In this document: piece after piece, positions 1-8,344 of the stretch
Numbering within the stretch: the first letter of the stretch is position 1
How the letters are laid out: every line of letters starts with the position of its first letter
Assembly: GCF_002095435.2 (NCBI RefSeq)
Contig: NZ_MJEJ02000053.1
Location: 124,001-188,000 of the forward strand
Length of the DNA: 64,000 nucleotides
DNA from: Williamsia sp. 1138
Lineage (GTDB): Bacteria > Actinomycetota > Actinomycetes > Mycobacteriales > Mycobacteriaceae
Direction: 5' to 3'
Notes under the pieces: generated by a model
The model's database searches: none
The model's input: only the letters and a program-made list of their open reading frames with translations
Told to the model about the DNA's origin: nothing
Program-made: the position numbers and the translations under genes

Positions 1-2
1 AT

Positions 3-50
3 TTGACCGACGTCGTCCATACCAAGGAAGAGTCAACCGAGTCGGCGTAA
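3..50 (+). CDS. possible C-terminal end of a protein (partial)
   Basis: From base 3 one frame reads 15 codons to a TAA, ending in an acidic, Thr/Ser/Glu-rich tail (LTDVVHTKEESTESA). This composition is typical of a soluble protein's C-terminus, and the other two frames look less like coding sequence. The gene would begin before the window, so no function can be given. It may be chance. Confidence 0.3.
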   Translation: MTDVVHTKEESTESA

Positions 51-388
51 GTGCGATTACTGGACGTTGCTAACGGTTTTCGCCGTCGCAATCCTGTCCG
101 GTCATACTCTGTCGGATCGAAATCGAGCGAGAGCAATATACCGTTTCCTGGCTCATGTTCTACGCGGCGGACCCGCCCTGACGGCGGTCCACGTTGCACA
201 TCGAGAAAGCGACCTTAGTGCATTGTGGGATCGGTCCAGGTTATCTGACCGGCAACGGTTTTGAACTCGCTGGGCTACATAGCGGTGTTTGGTTCGAAAT
301 GGATTGGAGGACTTGGGAATGGGCGGTTAACGTCAGGGAGCGGCGTGCAAGTACGGAATCTCGTTTACCGCCCGGCCACGATCACTTG
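51..388. other. non-coding stretch, nothing recognised
   Basis: Short open frames exist on the plus strand but have Arg/His-rich, gene-unlike composition and no ribosome binding site. I see no RNA gene or clear repeat. It separates a possible upstream plus-strand gene from the convergent end of the FUSC gene. Confidence 0.4.
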
Positions 389-414
389 GCGAGCAGATTA
401 ATCATTCTGCTCGC
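389..414 (-). terminator. hairpin at the end of the FUSC gene
   Basis: GCGAGCAGA (389-397) pairs perfectly with TCTGCTCGC (406-414). The 8-base AT-rich loop contains the TAA stop (398-400) of the FUSC gene. The position suggests a transcript-end hairpin for the minus-strand operon. There is no long T-run. Confidence 0.5.
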
Positions 415-1420
415 TGGATTTGGTCGGTTGCGGGTGTGCCTTCGACGTCTGCTTGAGTATGAGATCTGTAACTGACAGGACAACTGCGACAGCTAGCGCT
501 CCCAGGAGTGTGAATCCGGCGCGCTCGGCGTAGCCGTACATCACTGTCTCCGGGGTGAAGGATAGGCACATTAGTGCGGCCGTCAGAAGCGCCGCGAAGG
601 CCCAGTACGGTGCCTTGAGGTAGGCGATGCCGCTGAGGACGGCGATGATCACCCCGATCGCGGTGGTGAGGGTGTTGATGCCAATCAGATTCACGAGTAC
701 GGCAGCGACGAGACCTCCACCGACGGTGCCCAGTACTCGATGCAGGGTCCGTGTGGTGCTGCCGGCGATTCCTGGTTGTAGCACTACGAAGATTGTCAGC
801 AGCACCCACCACGCATGGCCACCGGGGAGCACGAGTTTGGCTGCGAGCGTGCCGACGAAAGCCAGTGCGGTGAGCGTCAGCGCGAAACGGTACAGGTCGC
901 GGCGGGTGGGTGTCTCGCGGTCTCTATGGGGGAGATCGTCGAGAAAGAAAGACCCTATGAAGGCGACCCACAGGCCCCCGAGCAGTACGAACGCTGCGAC
1001 GACCAGGGCCGAGGTCGGCGAGTTAGGTGCGCCGTCGACCAATGTGGTGCCGGGAACGGCGATCGCGGCCAGCGCGGCTTGGCTGGCCACGTATGTCGCC
1101 GGTCCCTCCCACCCGCGGGTGTAGGACCATGCCACAGCAAGGCAGAGCGCCGCGATGTAGACGGCGGCGCTCCACGCGGACCCGCCCACCAGCAGTCCGA
1201 CAAGCACCGACACCGGCGTGAGTATCGCGGTGACAGCCGCAACGCGGACGCCACTCTCGAGGGCGACCACCGCGGGAAGGAGTCCTAGATAGACCAGGGC
1301 GGTGTTCGAACTCCACGGGCTCAGGTAAAGGGCGATCATCGGAACGAAACACAGGACCAACCCACACAGCCATCGCATGGTGGGCCGGCGATCTTGGGCC
1401 TTCTGTTGGTCCGCAATCAT
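398..1420 (-). CDS. FUSC family membrane protein
   Basis: A 340-residue integral membrane protein of the fusaric-acid-resistance / aromatic-acid-exporter type. Hydrophobic segments fill about residues 17-160. A second bundle (about 180-320) holds the FUSC-like signature WWVLLTIFVVLQPG (204-217), followed by TRTLHRVLGTVGGG (223-236). The family is linked to efflux of aromatic acids or amphiphiles, but the substrate here is unknown. The ATG overlaps the stop of the preceding small membrane protein by four bases (ATGA), so it is the last gene of a three-gene operon with an MscS channel. A short hydrophilic Gln/Lys-rich tail ends the protein. Confidence 0.8.
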   Translation of the reverse strand: MIADQQKAQDRRPTMRWLCGLVLCFVPMIALYLSPWSSNTALVYLGLLPAVVALESGVRVAAVTAILTPVSVLVGLLVGGSAWSAAVYIAALCLAVAWSYTRGWEGPATYVASQAALAAIAVPGTTLVDGAPNSPTSALVVAAFVLLGGLWVAFIGSFFLDDLPHRDRETPTRRDLYRFALTLTALAFVGTLAAKLVLPGGHAWWVLLTIFVVLQPGIAGSTTRTLHRVLGTVGGGLVAAVLVNLIGINTLTTAIGVIIAVLSGIAYLKAPYWAFAALLTAALMCLSFTPETVMYGYAERAGFTLLGALAVAVVLSVTDLILKQTSKAHPQPTKSSEQND

Positions 1421-1839
1421 CGTGCGGGCGCGGTTGTGGTGACCGGTGGCGTTGGTATGTCGCTGGTCGTCGAGAGTTCGGGAACCCGCAGACCTTCAGA
1501 TACCTGCCGATCTTCCGCACCTGATTCTGACGCATCCGGTTGGTCGGATGCTGACGTCGAGTGGTCGACGCTGGTAAGGCTCTGCGAGGGTTCTTGCACT
1601 TCGATCTCGGGTGTCGTCGTCGTCAAGGACGAACGAATGTCGGCAACGTCGTTCAGCTTTGCTTCCCGGTCGAGGTTGCTGTAATGCTCCGAGCGATTGC
1701 CGTACAGAATGGCCGAGCCGACCAACACGATGATGAGCAGCAACGTGGTGGTGCGGACACGACCGCCGAAAAGCAGTCGGGGTATACGAGACCACGCCCT
1801 GAAGAAAAGCCCGTCCGGTCGCGGGGTCCGATCAGTCAT
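1417..1839 (-). CDS. small single-pass membrane protein, Thr/Ser-rich tail
   Basis: About 140 residues. A short basic N-terminus is followed by one strong transmembrane helix (TTTLLLIIVLVGSAILYG) and then a long polar, Ser/Thr/Glu/Pro-rich C-terminal part typical of an extracytoplasmic unstructured domain. I do not recognise a family. I chose the ATG at 1839 because it overlaps the end of the MscS gene (ATGACTGA), giving translational coupling; an ATG at 1845 is also possible. It sits between, and overlaps, the channel and FUSC genes, so it may be an accessory of one of them. That role is inferred from position only. Confidence 0.65.
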   Translation of the reverse strand: MTDRTPRPDGLFFRAWSRIPRLLFGGRVRTTTLLLIIVLVGSAILYGNRSEHYSNLDREAKLNDVADIRSSLTTTTPEIEVQEPSQSLTSVDHSTSASDQPDASESGAEDRQVSEGLRVPELSTTSDIPTPPVTTTAPAR

Positions 1840-2770
1840 CGCCATCCGGTGCAGCACTGTGAGAAGCAACTGCGAGCGAGTCCGGTGCGAGCGATATCCC
1901 GGCCTGCGCAAACTCTTCGACTATTCGCGAGCGTAGGTCTCGACTCACCTCGAACTGTTTACCGGGCAGCGTTTGTGCGACCATCCGCACTGTCACAGTG
2001 TCGACTTCCAGTTGGGTGACCCCCATGGAGGTCGGCTTGTCGAGTAACAGTTTGCCCAGGTGTGGGTCCTCTGATGCGTGCGTTCCGACTCGGTCGAGAA
2101 TGTCATTCACCGTCGTCATGTCGGCCCCGATGGGAACGGGTATGTCGACGACTGATCGTGCCCAATCCTTCGACAAGTTGATGGCTTTTATGATCTGTCC
2201 ATTGGGAATGGTGATCATCTCGCCGTCCGACGACCGTAACTTGGTGACCCGCAAGGTCACATCGTCGACCGTGCCATCAGCCGGCACCGTGGACCCGGTG
2301 ATGGCCAGGCTGACCACATCTCCATACCCGTACTGCTTTTCGGTGATGATGAAAAATCCCGACAACAGGTCCTGCACTATTCGCTGGGCACCAAAACCCA
2401 GCGCGGCCCCCAAGACGGTGGCCGGAGCCACGAAACTGGTCACCGGGAGTCCTACGTTGCGCAGGATGCTGAATGCGGCGACGAGATAGATCACCGCATA
2501 CGCAGTCCACGCGATGACCTGCGCAACCGAATGTCGATGTTTGACGTTTTCAGACCGGACCAGAGAGTCGGACTCGACGAATTGTTCATCGATGTGGTCG
2601 GTGACCCGGGCGACCGCCCATTGAACAAAGCGCGCAGCCAACAGTGCGCCGGTGAGCCACAAGGCAATGCTCAACCCCTGCAGCGAGAGCCAACGAATCA
2701 GTCGGTCAGTGCCGGGTGGCCCTTGCGGATCCGCGGCAAGTGCCGCCGCCAGTTGGTCAAAGGTGCTCAT
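1832..2770 (-). CDS. MscS family mechanosensitive ion channel
   Basis: A 312-residue small-conductance mechanosensitive channel. Transmembrane helices lie near residues 33-55 and 85-105. The pore-lining TM3 and start of the beta domain are clear at about 112-150 (SFVAPATVLGAALGFGAQR, then VQDLLSGFFIITEKQYGYGD), with the family's Gly/Ala packing pattern. The cytoplasmic part ends at about residue 300. Such channels release solutes on hypo-osmotic shock. It is the first gene of an operon with a small membrane protein and a FUSC protein, which suggests a membrane-stress or efflux role for the set. The ATG start gives a normal N-terminus. Confidence 0.88.
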   Translation of the reverse strand: MSTFDQLAAALAADPQGPPGTDRLIRWLSLQGLSIALWLTGALLAARFVQWAVARVTDHIDEQFVESDSLVRSENVKHRHSVAQVIAWTAYAVIYLVAAFSILRNVGLPVTSFVAPATVLGAALGFGAQRIVQDLLSGFFIITEKQYGYGDVVSLAITGSTVPADGTVDDVTLRVTKLRSSDGEMITIPNGQIIKAINLSKDWARSVVDIPVPIGADMTTVNDILDRVGTHASEDPHLGKLLLDKPTSMGVTQLEVDTVTVRMVAQTLPGKQFEVSRDLRSRIVEEFAQAGISLAPDSLAVASHSAAPDGDD

Positions 2771-3354
2771 CTGTATGGTCCGTACGGAATGCTGTAAAGA
2801 GGTGAAGCAGCAGATCCGTCACAACATTGAATGGGGCGGCTCATTGTCGACAATTCTGACTCGGAGCCTCACGCAGCACCGAGAAACGACGCACCGGCAC
2901 GTATCCCTTTGAGCCCATGGCCATATTCGAACATTAACAGCGCAAAACAATAGCTCGCTCAACTTGCAACCCCAAATATGTGCCACATTCTGCGGGATGG
3001 ACCATGCCCCAGGGTTCCGTGCGGAACCGTCGCGGTCGCGCCCGCTCACTGGGCCCGTCGGATAACTCTGATTACAGTTCTTCGCTGGTGGCCTGAGTAT
3101 TGCTGCACAAGTGGAGCTGAAGGCGGGACGCGCGGTGATACGGGACGGAAAAGATGGTCAGAGGTCCGGCCTGCGAGCACCGTTTGATCTGTGGAGGTGA
3201 CCTCGTTGGCTGCCAGAAGGCGGAGCGGTCTTTTGTGCCCGAAGATGCAGTGAGACCAATACTTTCATCTATTTGCACTCGTCCTACTTTTACGCCGATA
3301 ATAGATATTACGTCAAGTTACTTCAACCTTTGTGTGTGCGTTGGTATTGCCGGT
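2771..3354. other. intergenic stretch without a recognisable gene
   Basis: About 580 bases between the MscS gene start and the AraC remnant. Short frames on both strands have unlike-coding composition. The stretch near 3270-3330 is unusually AT-rich for this chromosome. The MscS promoter should lie just right of 2770. I see no RNA gene. Confidence 0.4.
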
Positions 3355-3525
3355 CTATGATGGCGGAAGGCGTTGTCGCCATTGGGGGCTCATATCGTAT
3401 GTTCTGCGGACTCGGTGCGAGAAGTGAGTGGCTTGGGCGAAACCCTGCTTCTGAGCGATCGCGGCGATGCTGAGGCTGGGATCGGTCAGTAGTGTCCCGC
3501 CTGCTTGCTCGAGTCGTGGGCCTGC
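3355..3525 (-). pseudogene. AraC-family regulator, 3' remnant
   Basis: Reading the minus strand to the TAG at 3357-3355 gives a clear AraC/XylS C-terminal DNA-binding end: RLEQAGGTLLTDPSLSIAAI, then AQKQGFAQATHFSHRVRRTY, then DMSPQWRQRLPPS. That is the second helix-turn-helix and the usual final YDMSPxxWR segment. The frame is open only from a TAG near 3531 and has no start codon, so the N-terminal sensor domain and first HTH are missing. It lies directly after the reductase gene stop, on the same strand. It looks like the stump of a former regulator of the catabolic cluster, cut by deletion or rearrangement. Confidence 0.72.
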
Positions 3526-3538
3526 CTCAACCCGGTTG

Positions 3539-4495
3539 TTACAGTTCTAAGACGAGACGGGAAGACCTGGCGCGCGAGATGCAGATCATCATGCTGTTGC
3601 CGGCCTGCTGTTCGGTGCCGGTGAGTACCGAGTCGCGGTGGTCGGGTTCGCCGCAAATGATCTTCGTTTCGCAGACGCCGCACGTGCCTTCCTCGCAGGA
3701 GTAGACGACGGGGAGTCCTGCTTCTTCTGCCACTTCCAAGATGGTCCGGTCCGCCGGAATGGGGAGAGTGACGCCCGACTGGACGAACTCGACCTCGAAC
3801 TCGGTGCCTGCGGAAGTGGTAGGGGTGGCTGGGGCAAACCTTTCGGTGTGCAGTGTGCCTGCCGGCCAGGACGCCGTCGCTGCCTCGACGGCGTCGAGCA
3901 GTGGGCTAGGTCCGCAGCAGTAGATCGCGGTGTTTGGTGCGGGCGAGGCGAGCAGGCTCTGCAGGTCGAGCAACCCAAACTCATCCTGCGGCCGCACCGA
4001 TACCCGCGGGCCCCACGCCTGGATGAGCTCGGTGGCGAAGGCCATCGTCTCGCGGGTGCGTCCGCCATAGAGGAGGTTCCAGTCGGAGTCAGCGGCCGCG
4101 GCGGCCTCGATCATTGGAATGATCGGGGTGATGCCGATGCCTCCTGCCACGAACACGTATCGCCGGGATGGGACTAGCGCGAAATGGTTGCGTGGCGGGC
4201 TGATTGGCACCGTGTCGCCGGGGTGGAGGTGGTCGATGACATAGGTTGATCCGCCTCGGCTCTGGGGTTCGCGCAGGACAGCGACCTGGTAGTGGGTGGG
4301 GTCGGCAGGGGAGGAGCACAACGAGTACTGCCGGATCATTGTCGGTTGCTCGCCGAGGTGGAGATCGATGTGCGCACCGGGCTCCCAGCTCGGCAGGTCG
4401 CCGTTGTCAGGGCGTGCGAGCGTGAGCTGAACAATGTCGGCGGCAATGGTCTCTCTCTTGACCAGGGTCAAGTCGAATGTTTCAGGGGTTGGCAT
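3539..4495 (-). CDS. PDR/VanB-type FMN/[2Fe-2S] oxidoreductase
   Basis: A 318-residue electron-transfer protein of the phthalate-dioxygenase-reductase class. Domain order is flavin (RQYS at 55-58), NAD(P)H (GGIGITP at 118-124, CGPSP at 194-198) and C-terminal plant-type [2Fe-2S] (C267, C272, C275 in CEEGTCGVC, and C305). It moves electrons from NAD(P)H through flavin to the iron-sulfur cluster and on to an oxygenase. In this operon the obvious acceptor is the P450 encoded five genes upstream; no Rieske oxygenase is present. It starts eight bases after the ligase gene and closes the operon, followed by an AraC-regulator remnant. Confidence 0.88.
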   Translation of the reverse strand: MPTPETFDLTLVKRETIAADIVQLTLARPDNGDLPSWEPGAHIDLHLGEQPTMIRQYSLCSSPADPTHYQVAVLREPQSRGGSTYVIDHLHPGDTVPISPPRNHFALVPSRRYVFVAGGIGITPIIPMIEAAAAADSDWNLLYGGRTRETMAFATELIQAWGPRVSVRPQDEFGLLDLQSLLASPAPNTAIYCCGPSPLLDAVEAATASWPAGTLHTERFAPATPTTSAGTEFEVEFVQSGVTLPIPADRTILEVAEEAGLPVVYSCEEGTCGVCETKIICGEPDHRDSVLTGTEQQAGNSMMICISRARSSRLVLEL

Positions 4496-4503
4496 GTTTC
4501 ACC

Positions 4504-6408
4504 TCATCTCGTGGCGCGGCGGGTGTCGCCCACGTGGTGGTAGAAGCCCAATAGTTCGGGCTGGTCGATGGCTCGTACTTGGTCGGCACGGATCAGGCCT
4601 CGGAGGATATTCTTGACCGGTACCTCGAGCTTCTTGCCCGTTGGTGTGTGCGGGATCCCGGGCGCCTCGATTACTTCGTCGGGGACGTGACGTGGCGAGA
4701 CTTTCTCGCGTACAGCGGCTTTGACTGCCTTGGACAACTCCTCGTCGAGGCGTGCACCCTCGGTGAGGGTGATGAACATTGGCATCCAGTAACCGCCGTC
4801 GGGTTCCTCGACGCCGACCACCAGTGCTTCGGTCACCTCGGGCAGGTCTTCAACCACTTGGCAGATGTCCGCGCTGCCCATGCGGATGCCGTGCCGGTTC
4901 AGCGTTGCGTCCGAGCGACCGTGAACGACTACCGATCCGCGGTTGGTAATAGTGACCCAGTCGCCGTGGCGCCACACGCCGGGGAACTCCTCGAAATATG
5001 CGCTGCGGTAGCGGCTGCCATCAGAGTCGTTCCAGAACCCGATCGGCATCGACGGCATGGGTGTGGTCACGACGAGTTCGCCAACTTCGTCGATCAGTGG
5101 CTGTCCTTCGGCCGACCATGCGTGCATGTCGACACCCAGCCATCGCGCGTCGATTTCACCGGGGCGGGTTGCAACTGTGGATACTCCACCGGCGAAGCCA
5201 CTGACGACATCGGTGCCACCGGTAGATGAGCTGACGGACACATGAGGGCCGAGTTCGTCTGCTGCCCATTGGTGGACGACCGCGGTCAGTACGGAGCCGG
5301 TGCACCCCAGCATCCGGAGGGTGGTGAGGTCGAAGTCGGCCGCTGGATGCAGTCCGGCGTCACGGGAAGCCGCTAGGTAGCCGGGGCTGACCCCGAGGTG
5401 GGTGATCTTCCCTCGTGCAGCGACCTCCCACAGTGCGCGAGCTGTCGGTGCTCCGTCGAAGCAGTGAACCGTGGCGCCGCACAACAATCCGCTCAGGCGC
5501 AGGTTCCACATCATCCAGGTGAGCGTGGTGTACCAGAAGAACTGATCGCCCGGCCTCATGTCGAAGAGCAGGCGCAGAGTCTTGAGGTGCTCGGCGACGA
5601 CGCCGGCGTGACTGTGGATGATTCCTTTGGGGGGGCCGGTCGTCCCGGAGCTGAACAGGACCCACAACGGATGCCCGGACGGCACAGCCGCTGGTGAACG
5701 GCGGCCAGTAGGGGTGACGGCGGCCTCCCATGTGAGGGCGTTATCACGTGCCGCGCGGTCCTCACCGACGATCACGGTCACCCGCAAGCTCGACAGCGCC
5801 TCGCGGACAGCATCGACGTCGGATGTCCGGTCGATCCAGCGGCCTCGGTGGTGGTAGCCGGACGCCGCGATCAAGCAGGTCGGCTCGAGCTGGGCCATTC
5901 GGGCCAGGACTGCGTCGCCGGCCAGGTCAGCGCCGCAGCCGGACCACACCGCTCCCAGGCTCGCCGCGGCGAGAAAGGCGACGATCGCTTCGGGGCGGTC
6001 CGGGAGGTAGCCGACCACGCGGTCACCTGTGCGCACGCCGAGGTCGACGAGTGTCGCGGTCAGAGCTGCCACCTGTTCTTCGAGCTCGTCCCAGGACAGC
6101 GTCTGGCTTATTCCGTTCTCGTTGTGGCCTACCACGGCCGGGCCGTGTCGTTGTTGCGCGAACACCTGTGACGCGTAATTCATTCGGCCACCGGGAAACC
6201 ACTGCGTATGGGGCATTGCGACGCCGTCGGTGATCGCGTCGGGTTCGGTCTCCCAGACCAGTGCGCAGTAGTCGTTCACCGCGGTCCAGAAGCCTTCTGT
6301 GTCTTTGACAGACCACTGCCACATCTGTTCATAGGAGGCCCCCGCCCCGGGCCCGCCGTAGGAGCTGGTAAGACGAGTGAAGGCTGTGATAGCTGGCTCT
6401 GTCGTCAT
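4504..6408 (-). CDS. acetoacetyl-CoA-synthetase-type acyl-CoA ligase
   Basis: A 634-residue ANL-superfamily ligase, the usual length of acetoacetate-CoA ligase. The AMP/phosphate loop FSSGTTGPPKG is at 252-262, and the C-terminal catalytic Lys region HTPTGKKLEVPVK is at about 590-602. It would activate a short-chain (possibly 3-oxo) acid to its CoA thioester with ATP. The open frame runs further upstream, but the ATG at 6408 is preferred: it overlaps the upstream FAH-family gene by ATGA and starts the conserved domain in register. In this operon it probably activates the acid released by the two hydrolases; the true substrate is not shown by the sequence. Confidence 0.85.
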   Translation of the reverse strand: MTTEPAITAFTRLTSSYGGPGAGASYEQMWQWSVKDTEGFWTAVNDYCALVWETEPDAITDGVAMPHTQWFPGGRMNYASQVFAQQRHGPAVVGHNENGISQTLSWDELEEQVAALTATLVDLGVRTGDRVVGYLPDRPEAIVAFLAAASLGAVWSGCGADLAGDAVLARMAQLEPTCLIAASGYHHRGRWIDRTSDVDAVREALSSLRVTVIVGEDRAARDNALTWEAAVTPTGRRSPAAVPSGHPLWVLFSSGTTGPPKGIIHSHAGVVAEHLKTLRLLFDMRPGDQFFWYTTLTWMMWNLRLSGLLCGATVHCFDGAPTARALWEVAARGKITHLGVSPGYLAASRDAGLHPAADFDLTTLRMLGCTGSVLTAVVHQWAADELGPHVSVSSSTGGTDVVSGFAGGVSTVATRPGEIDARWLGVDMHAWSAEGQPLIDEVGELVVTTPMPSMPIGFWNDSDGSRYRSAYFEEFPGVWRHGDWVTITNRGSVVVHGRSDATLNRHGIRMGSADICQVVEDLPEVTEALVVGVEEPDGGYWMPMFITLTEGARLDEELSKAVKAAVREKVSPRHVPDEVIEAPGIPHTPTGKKLEVPVKNILRGLIRADQVRAIDQPELLGFYHHVGDTRRATR

Positions 6409-7388
6409 GTGGGCCCTACCGGTTGCCACGTCCGTTGACGACGTTGTTGGCCCACCCGTGCTGGCGGGAGGGGGATGGCGTCGACTCCGGCGACGATCGT
6501 GTTGGACATCTTCCCGATGCCTTCGGCGACCAGGGTCACGACGTCGCCCGGCTTGAGTGAAGGTACTTGTTCGGTGTCGAGGTGGGCCCAGTACTCCAAC
6601 AGGCATCCTCCACCGCAGGTGCCCGAGCCCAGGACGTCTCCTGGTCTGAGTTCGGTTCCGCGAGAGGCGAAGGCGATCATTTCCTCGAACGACCACGCCA
6701 TGTTGACGGAGTTGTCGCCGCCTGCTGGCAGCGGGATACCGTTGAGCTCTGCATGCAGTTCCAGAGCTAGCCTGCCGTCGCGCCGGTAGGGCTCCAGTTC
6801 GTCGGCGGTGACGATCCATGGCCCAAAGGAGTTGGCGAAGTCCTTACCTTTCATGGGTCCCATACCGAACGGGATTACCGGCGCCATCAAGTCCCGCGCG
6901 GACCAGTCGTTGAAGAGGGTATATCCGGCGATGTGCTCGCTCGCCTGCTCAGGGGTCAGGTCTTTGCCGGCCTTGCCGATGATCACCGCCAGCTCAAGTT
7001 CGAAGTCCAACAGCTCGCAGCCCGGTGGCACTGCCACCGGCTCGCCATGACCAACTGCGGCATTGCTGTTGTAGAAGAGAAAGACTGGCATTTGGTACCA
7101 CACGGGATGCGGTTCTGTGGCGTCAAGAATCTTGAGGCTGCCCTCGAGATGCTCCTCGAAGGTCAGAAAGTCGCGGAGAGTGGTGGGTTCGATCGACGCC
7201 CGCAGTCGCACATCAGACAGTGCGAGTGCGGATCCCTCTTTGTTGCTGTCGACGATCGTACGGCGCTCAGACGCAGTGGACGACAGCAGATCCGGCAGTC
7301 CGACGTTCTTGGTGAGCGGCTGAACCCAGTCATCGTCCACAATGGCCAACCGGGTCATGCCATCGAGGGCTATCCGTGCGATTTTCAT
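6405..7388 (-). CDS. fumarylacetoacetate hydrolase family protein
   Basis: About 327 residues of the FAH fold: metal-dependent C-C hydrolases, decarboxylases or isomerases acting on oxo-acids from ring cleavage. The metal site is visible as E130 and E132 (FELELAVIIG) and D161 (YTLFNDWSARD), with the family's Lys/Phe-rich loop (GKDFANSFGPW). The ATG at 7388 shares one base with the stop of the MBL gene (TGATG). The family member most like this is the two-domain FAH/homoprotocatechuate type. It probably cleaves a 1,3-dioxo or ring-opened intermediate before the CoA ligase acts. The C-terminal 20 residues are basic and unlike the family. Confidence 0.85.
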   Translation of the reverse strand: MKIARIALDGMTRLAIVDDDWVQPLTKNVGLPDLLSSTASERRTIVDSNKEGSALALSDVRLRASIEPTTLRDFLTFEEHLEGSLKILDATEPHPVWYQMPVFLFYNSNAAVGHGEPVAVPPGCELLDFELELAVIIGKAGKDLTPEQASEHIAGYTLFNDWSARDLMAPVIPFGMGPMKGKDFANSFGPWIVTADELEPYRRDGRLALELHAELNGIPLPAGGDNSVNMAWSFEEMIAFASRGTELRPGDVLGSGTCGGGCLLEYWAHLDTEQVPSLKPGDVVTLVAEGIGKMSNTIVAGVDAIPLPPARVGQQRRQRTWQPVGPT

Positions 7389-8344
7389 CAGTCTTCCTTT
7401 CCTGACGCCGCTGCCGCGAGCTCGAAGTCGGCGATGCGACCGAACTGCTGCAGCCTTCCTTCCCGGGGCCGCGACGAATCGAGGTCCTCGTACACGTTCA
7501 GGACGTTTGCCGCGATCCGACCTTGTTCGGACATATCGGCGAACCTGCTCATATCGATTGACGCGACGGCCTCCTCGACGGTGAGGCCTTCCTCGAATCG
7601 CTTGTTTGCCTCCGCCGCGACGTATTCGAGATAGTCGCGGACACGCACGACACCGGTTTTGTCCGTGAGGGGACCGTGGCCGGGAACGATCGCTTTGAGA
7701 TCGAGGTCGAGGATTCGGTCGCATGCAGCGATGCAGCGGGCGATGGGTCCGGCCCACACGAGGGGCGCACCACCGATGAACAGGATGTCGCCGGTGTAGA
7801 TCACTCGCGCATCAGGCACGTGAACGATCACATCGCCCGGGGTGTGGGCCGGCCCGACCTGAATTAGCCGGACTTCGCGGCCTCCCACGTCGAGATTGAG
7901 CTCCCCGGTGAAAGTTCGGGTCGGTGGCGTAGCGATGATGCCTGAGAGGTCGAAATGTCCACCCACAGAGCGGATGAATTCTCCGACTCGGTCTTCGCGA
8001 TCAGACATCGCGGCCATTTCCTGAACAGACGCCTCGGTCATCAACTCGGCCGCTGCCTGGGACGCCACGATCTGCACCTCTGGCCCCGCCACCAGTTGAT
8101 TGCCGAACCAATGGTCGCCGTCAGAATGAGTGTTGACGAGTGTGCGGATCGGATGATGCTGTGTCAGAGGGGCATACGCCTGCAGCATCTCGGCTGTATG
8201 GGTTAGGTCGTAGAGCGTGTCCACCAGCAACGACTCTCCTGAACCCTGTATCAGCCCGGTGTTGCTCTCACCCCACCGCCCCTCAGGCAGAAGCCACGAG
8301 TGGCAATGATCACCGAGATCGTAGGGACCCTTGTCGTACGTCAT
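7388..8344 (-). CDS. metallo-beta-lactamase fold hydrolase
   Basis: A 318-residue MBL-fold protein. The metal-binding loop is NTHSDGDHWFGN (H73, D75, D77, H78), so the usual second His of HxHxDH is Asp. Other ligands are in GPAHTPGD, YTGDILF and PGHGP. Such HxDxDH variants are hydrolases (lactonases, thioesterases, sulfatase-like) rather than true beta-lactamases. The ATG overlaps the P450 stop by ATGA and the stop overlaps the FAH gene by one base, so it is translated as part of the operon. A lactone or ester formed after P450 oxidation would fit, but this is inference. Confidence 0.82.
   Translation of the reverse strand: MTYDKGPYDLGDHCHSWLLPEGRWGESNTGLIQGSGESLLVDTLYDLTHTAEMLQAYAPLTQHHPIRTLVNTHSDGDHWFGNQLVAGPEVQIVASQAAAELMTEASVQEMAAMSDREDRVGEFIRSVGGHFDLSGIIATPPTRTFTGELNLDVGGREVRLIQVGPAHTPGDVIVHVPDARVIYTGDILFIGGAPLVWAGPIARCIAACDRILDLDLKAIVPGHGPLTDKTGVVRVRDYLEYVAAEANKRFEEGLTVEEAVASIDMSRFADMSEQGRIAANVLNVYEDLDSSRPREGRLQQFGRIADFELAAAASGKED

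Noticed and set aside
67-475. Two overlapping plus-strand open frames at the window start
   Set aside because: Arg/His/Trp-rich composition, no ribosome site and overlap with the FUSC 3' end hairpin.
6409-6819. N-terminal extension of the CoA ligase
   Set aside because: Arg-rich sequence overlapping the FAH gene in another frame. The ATG at 6408 with ATGA overlap fits the family start.
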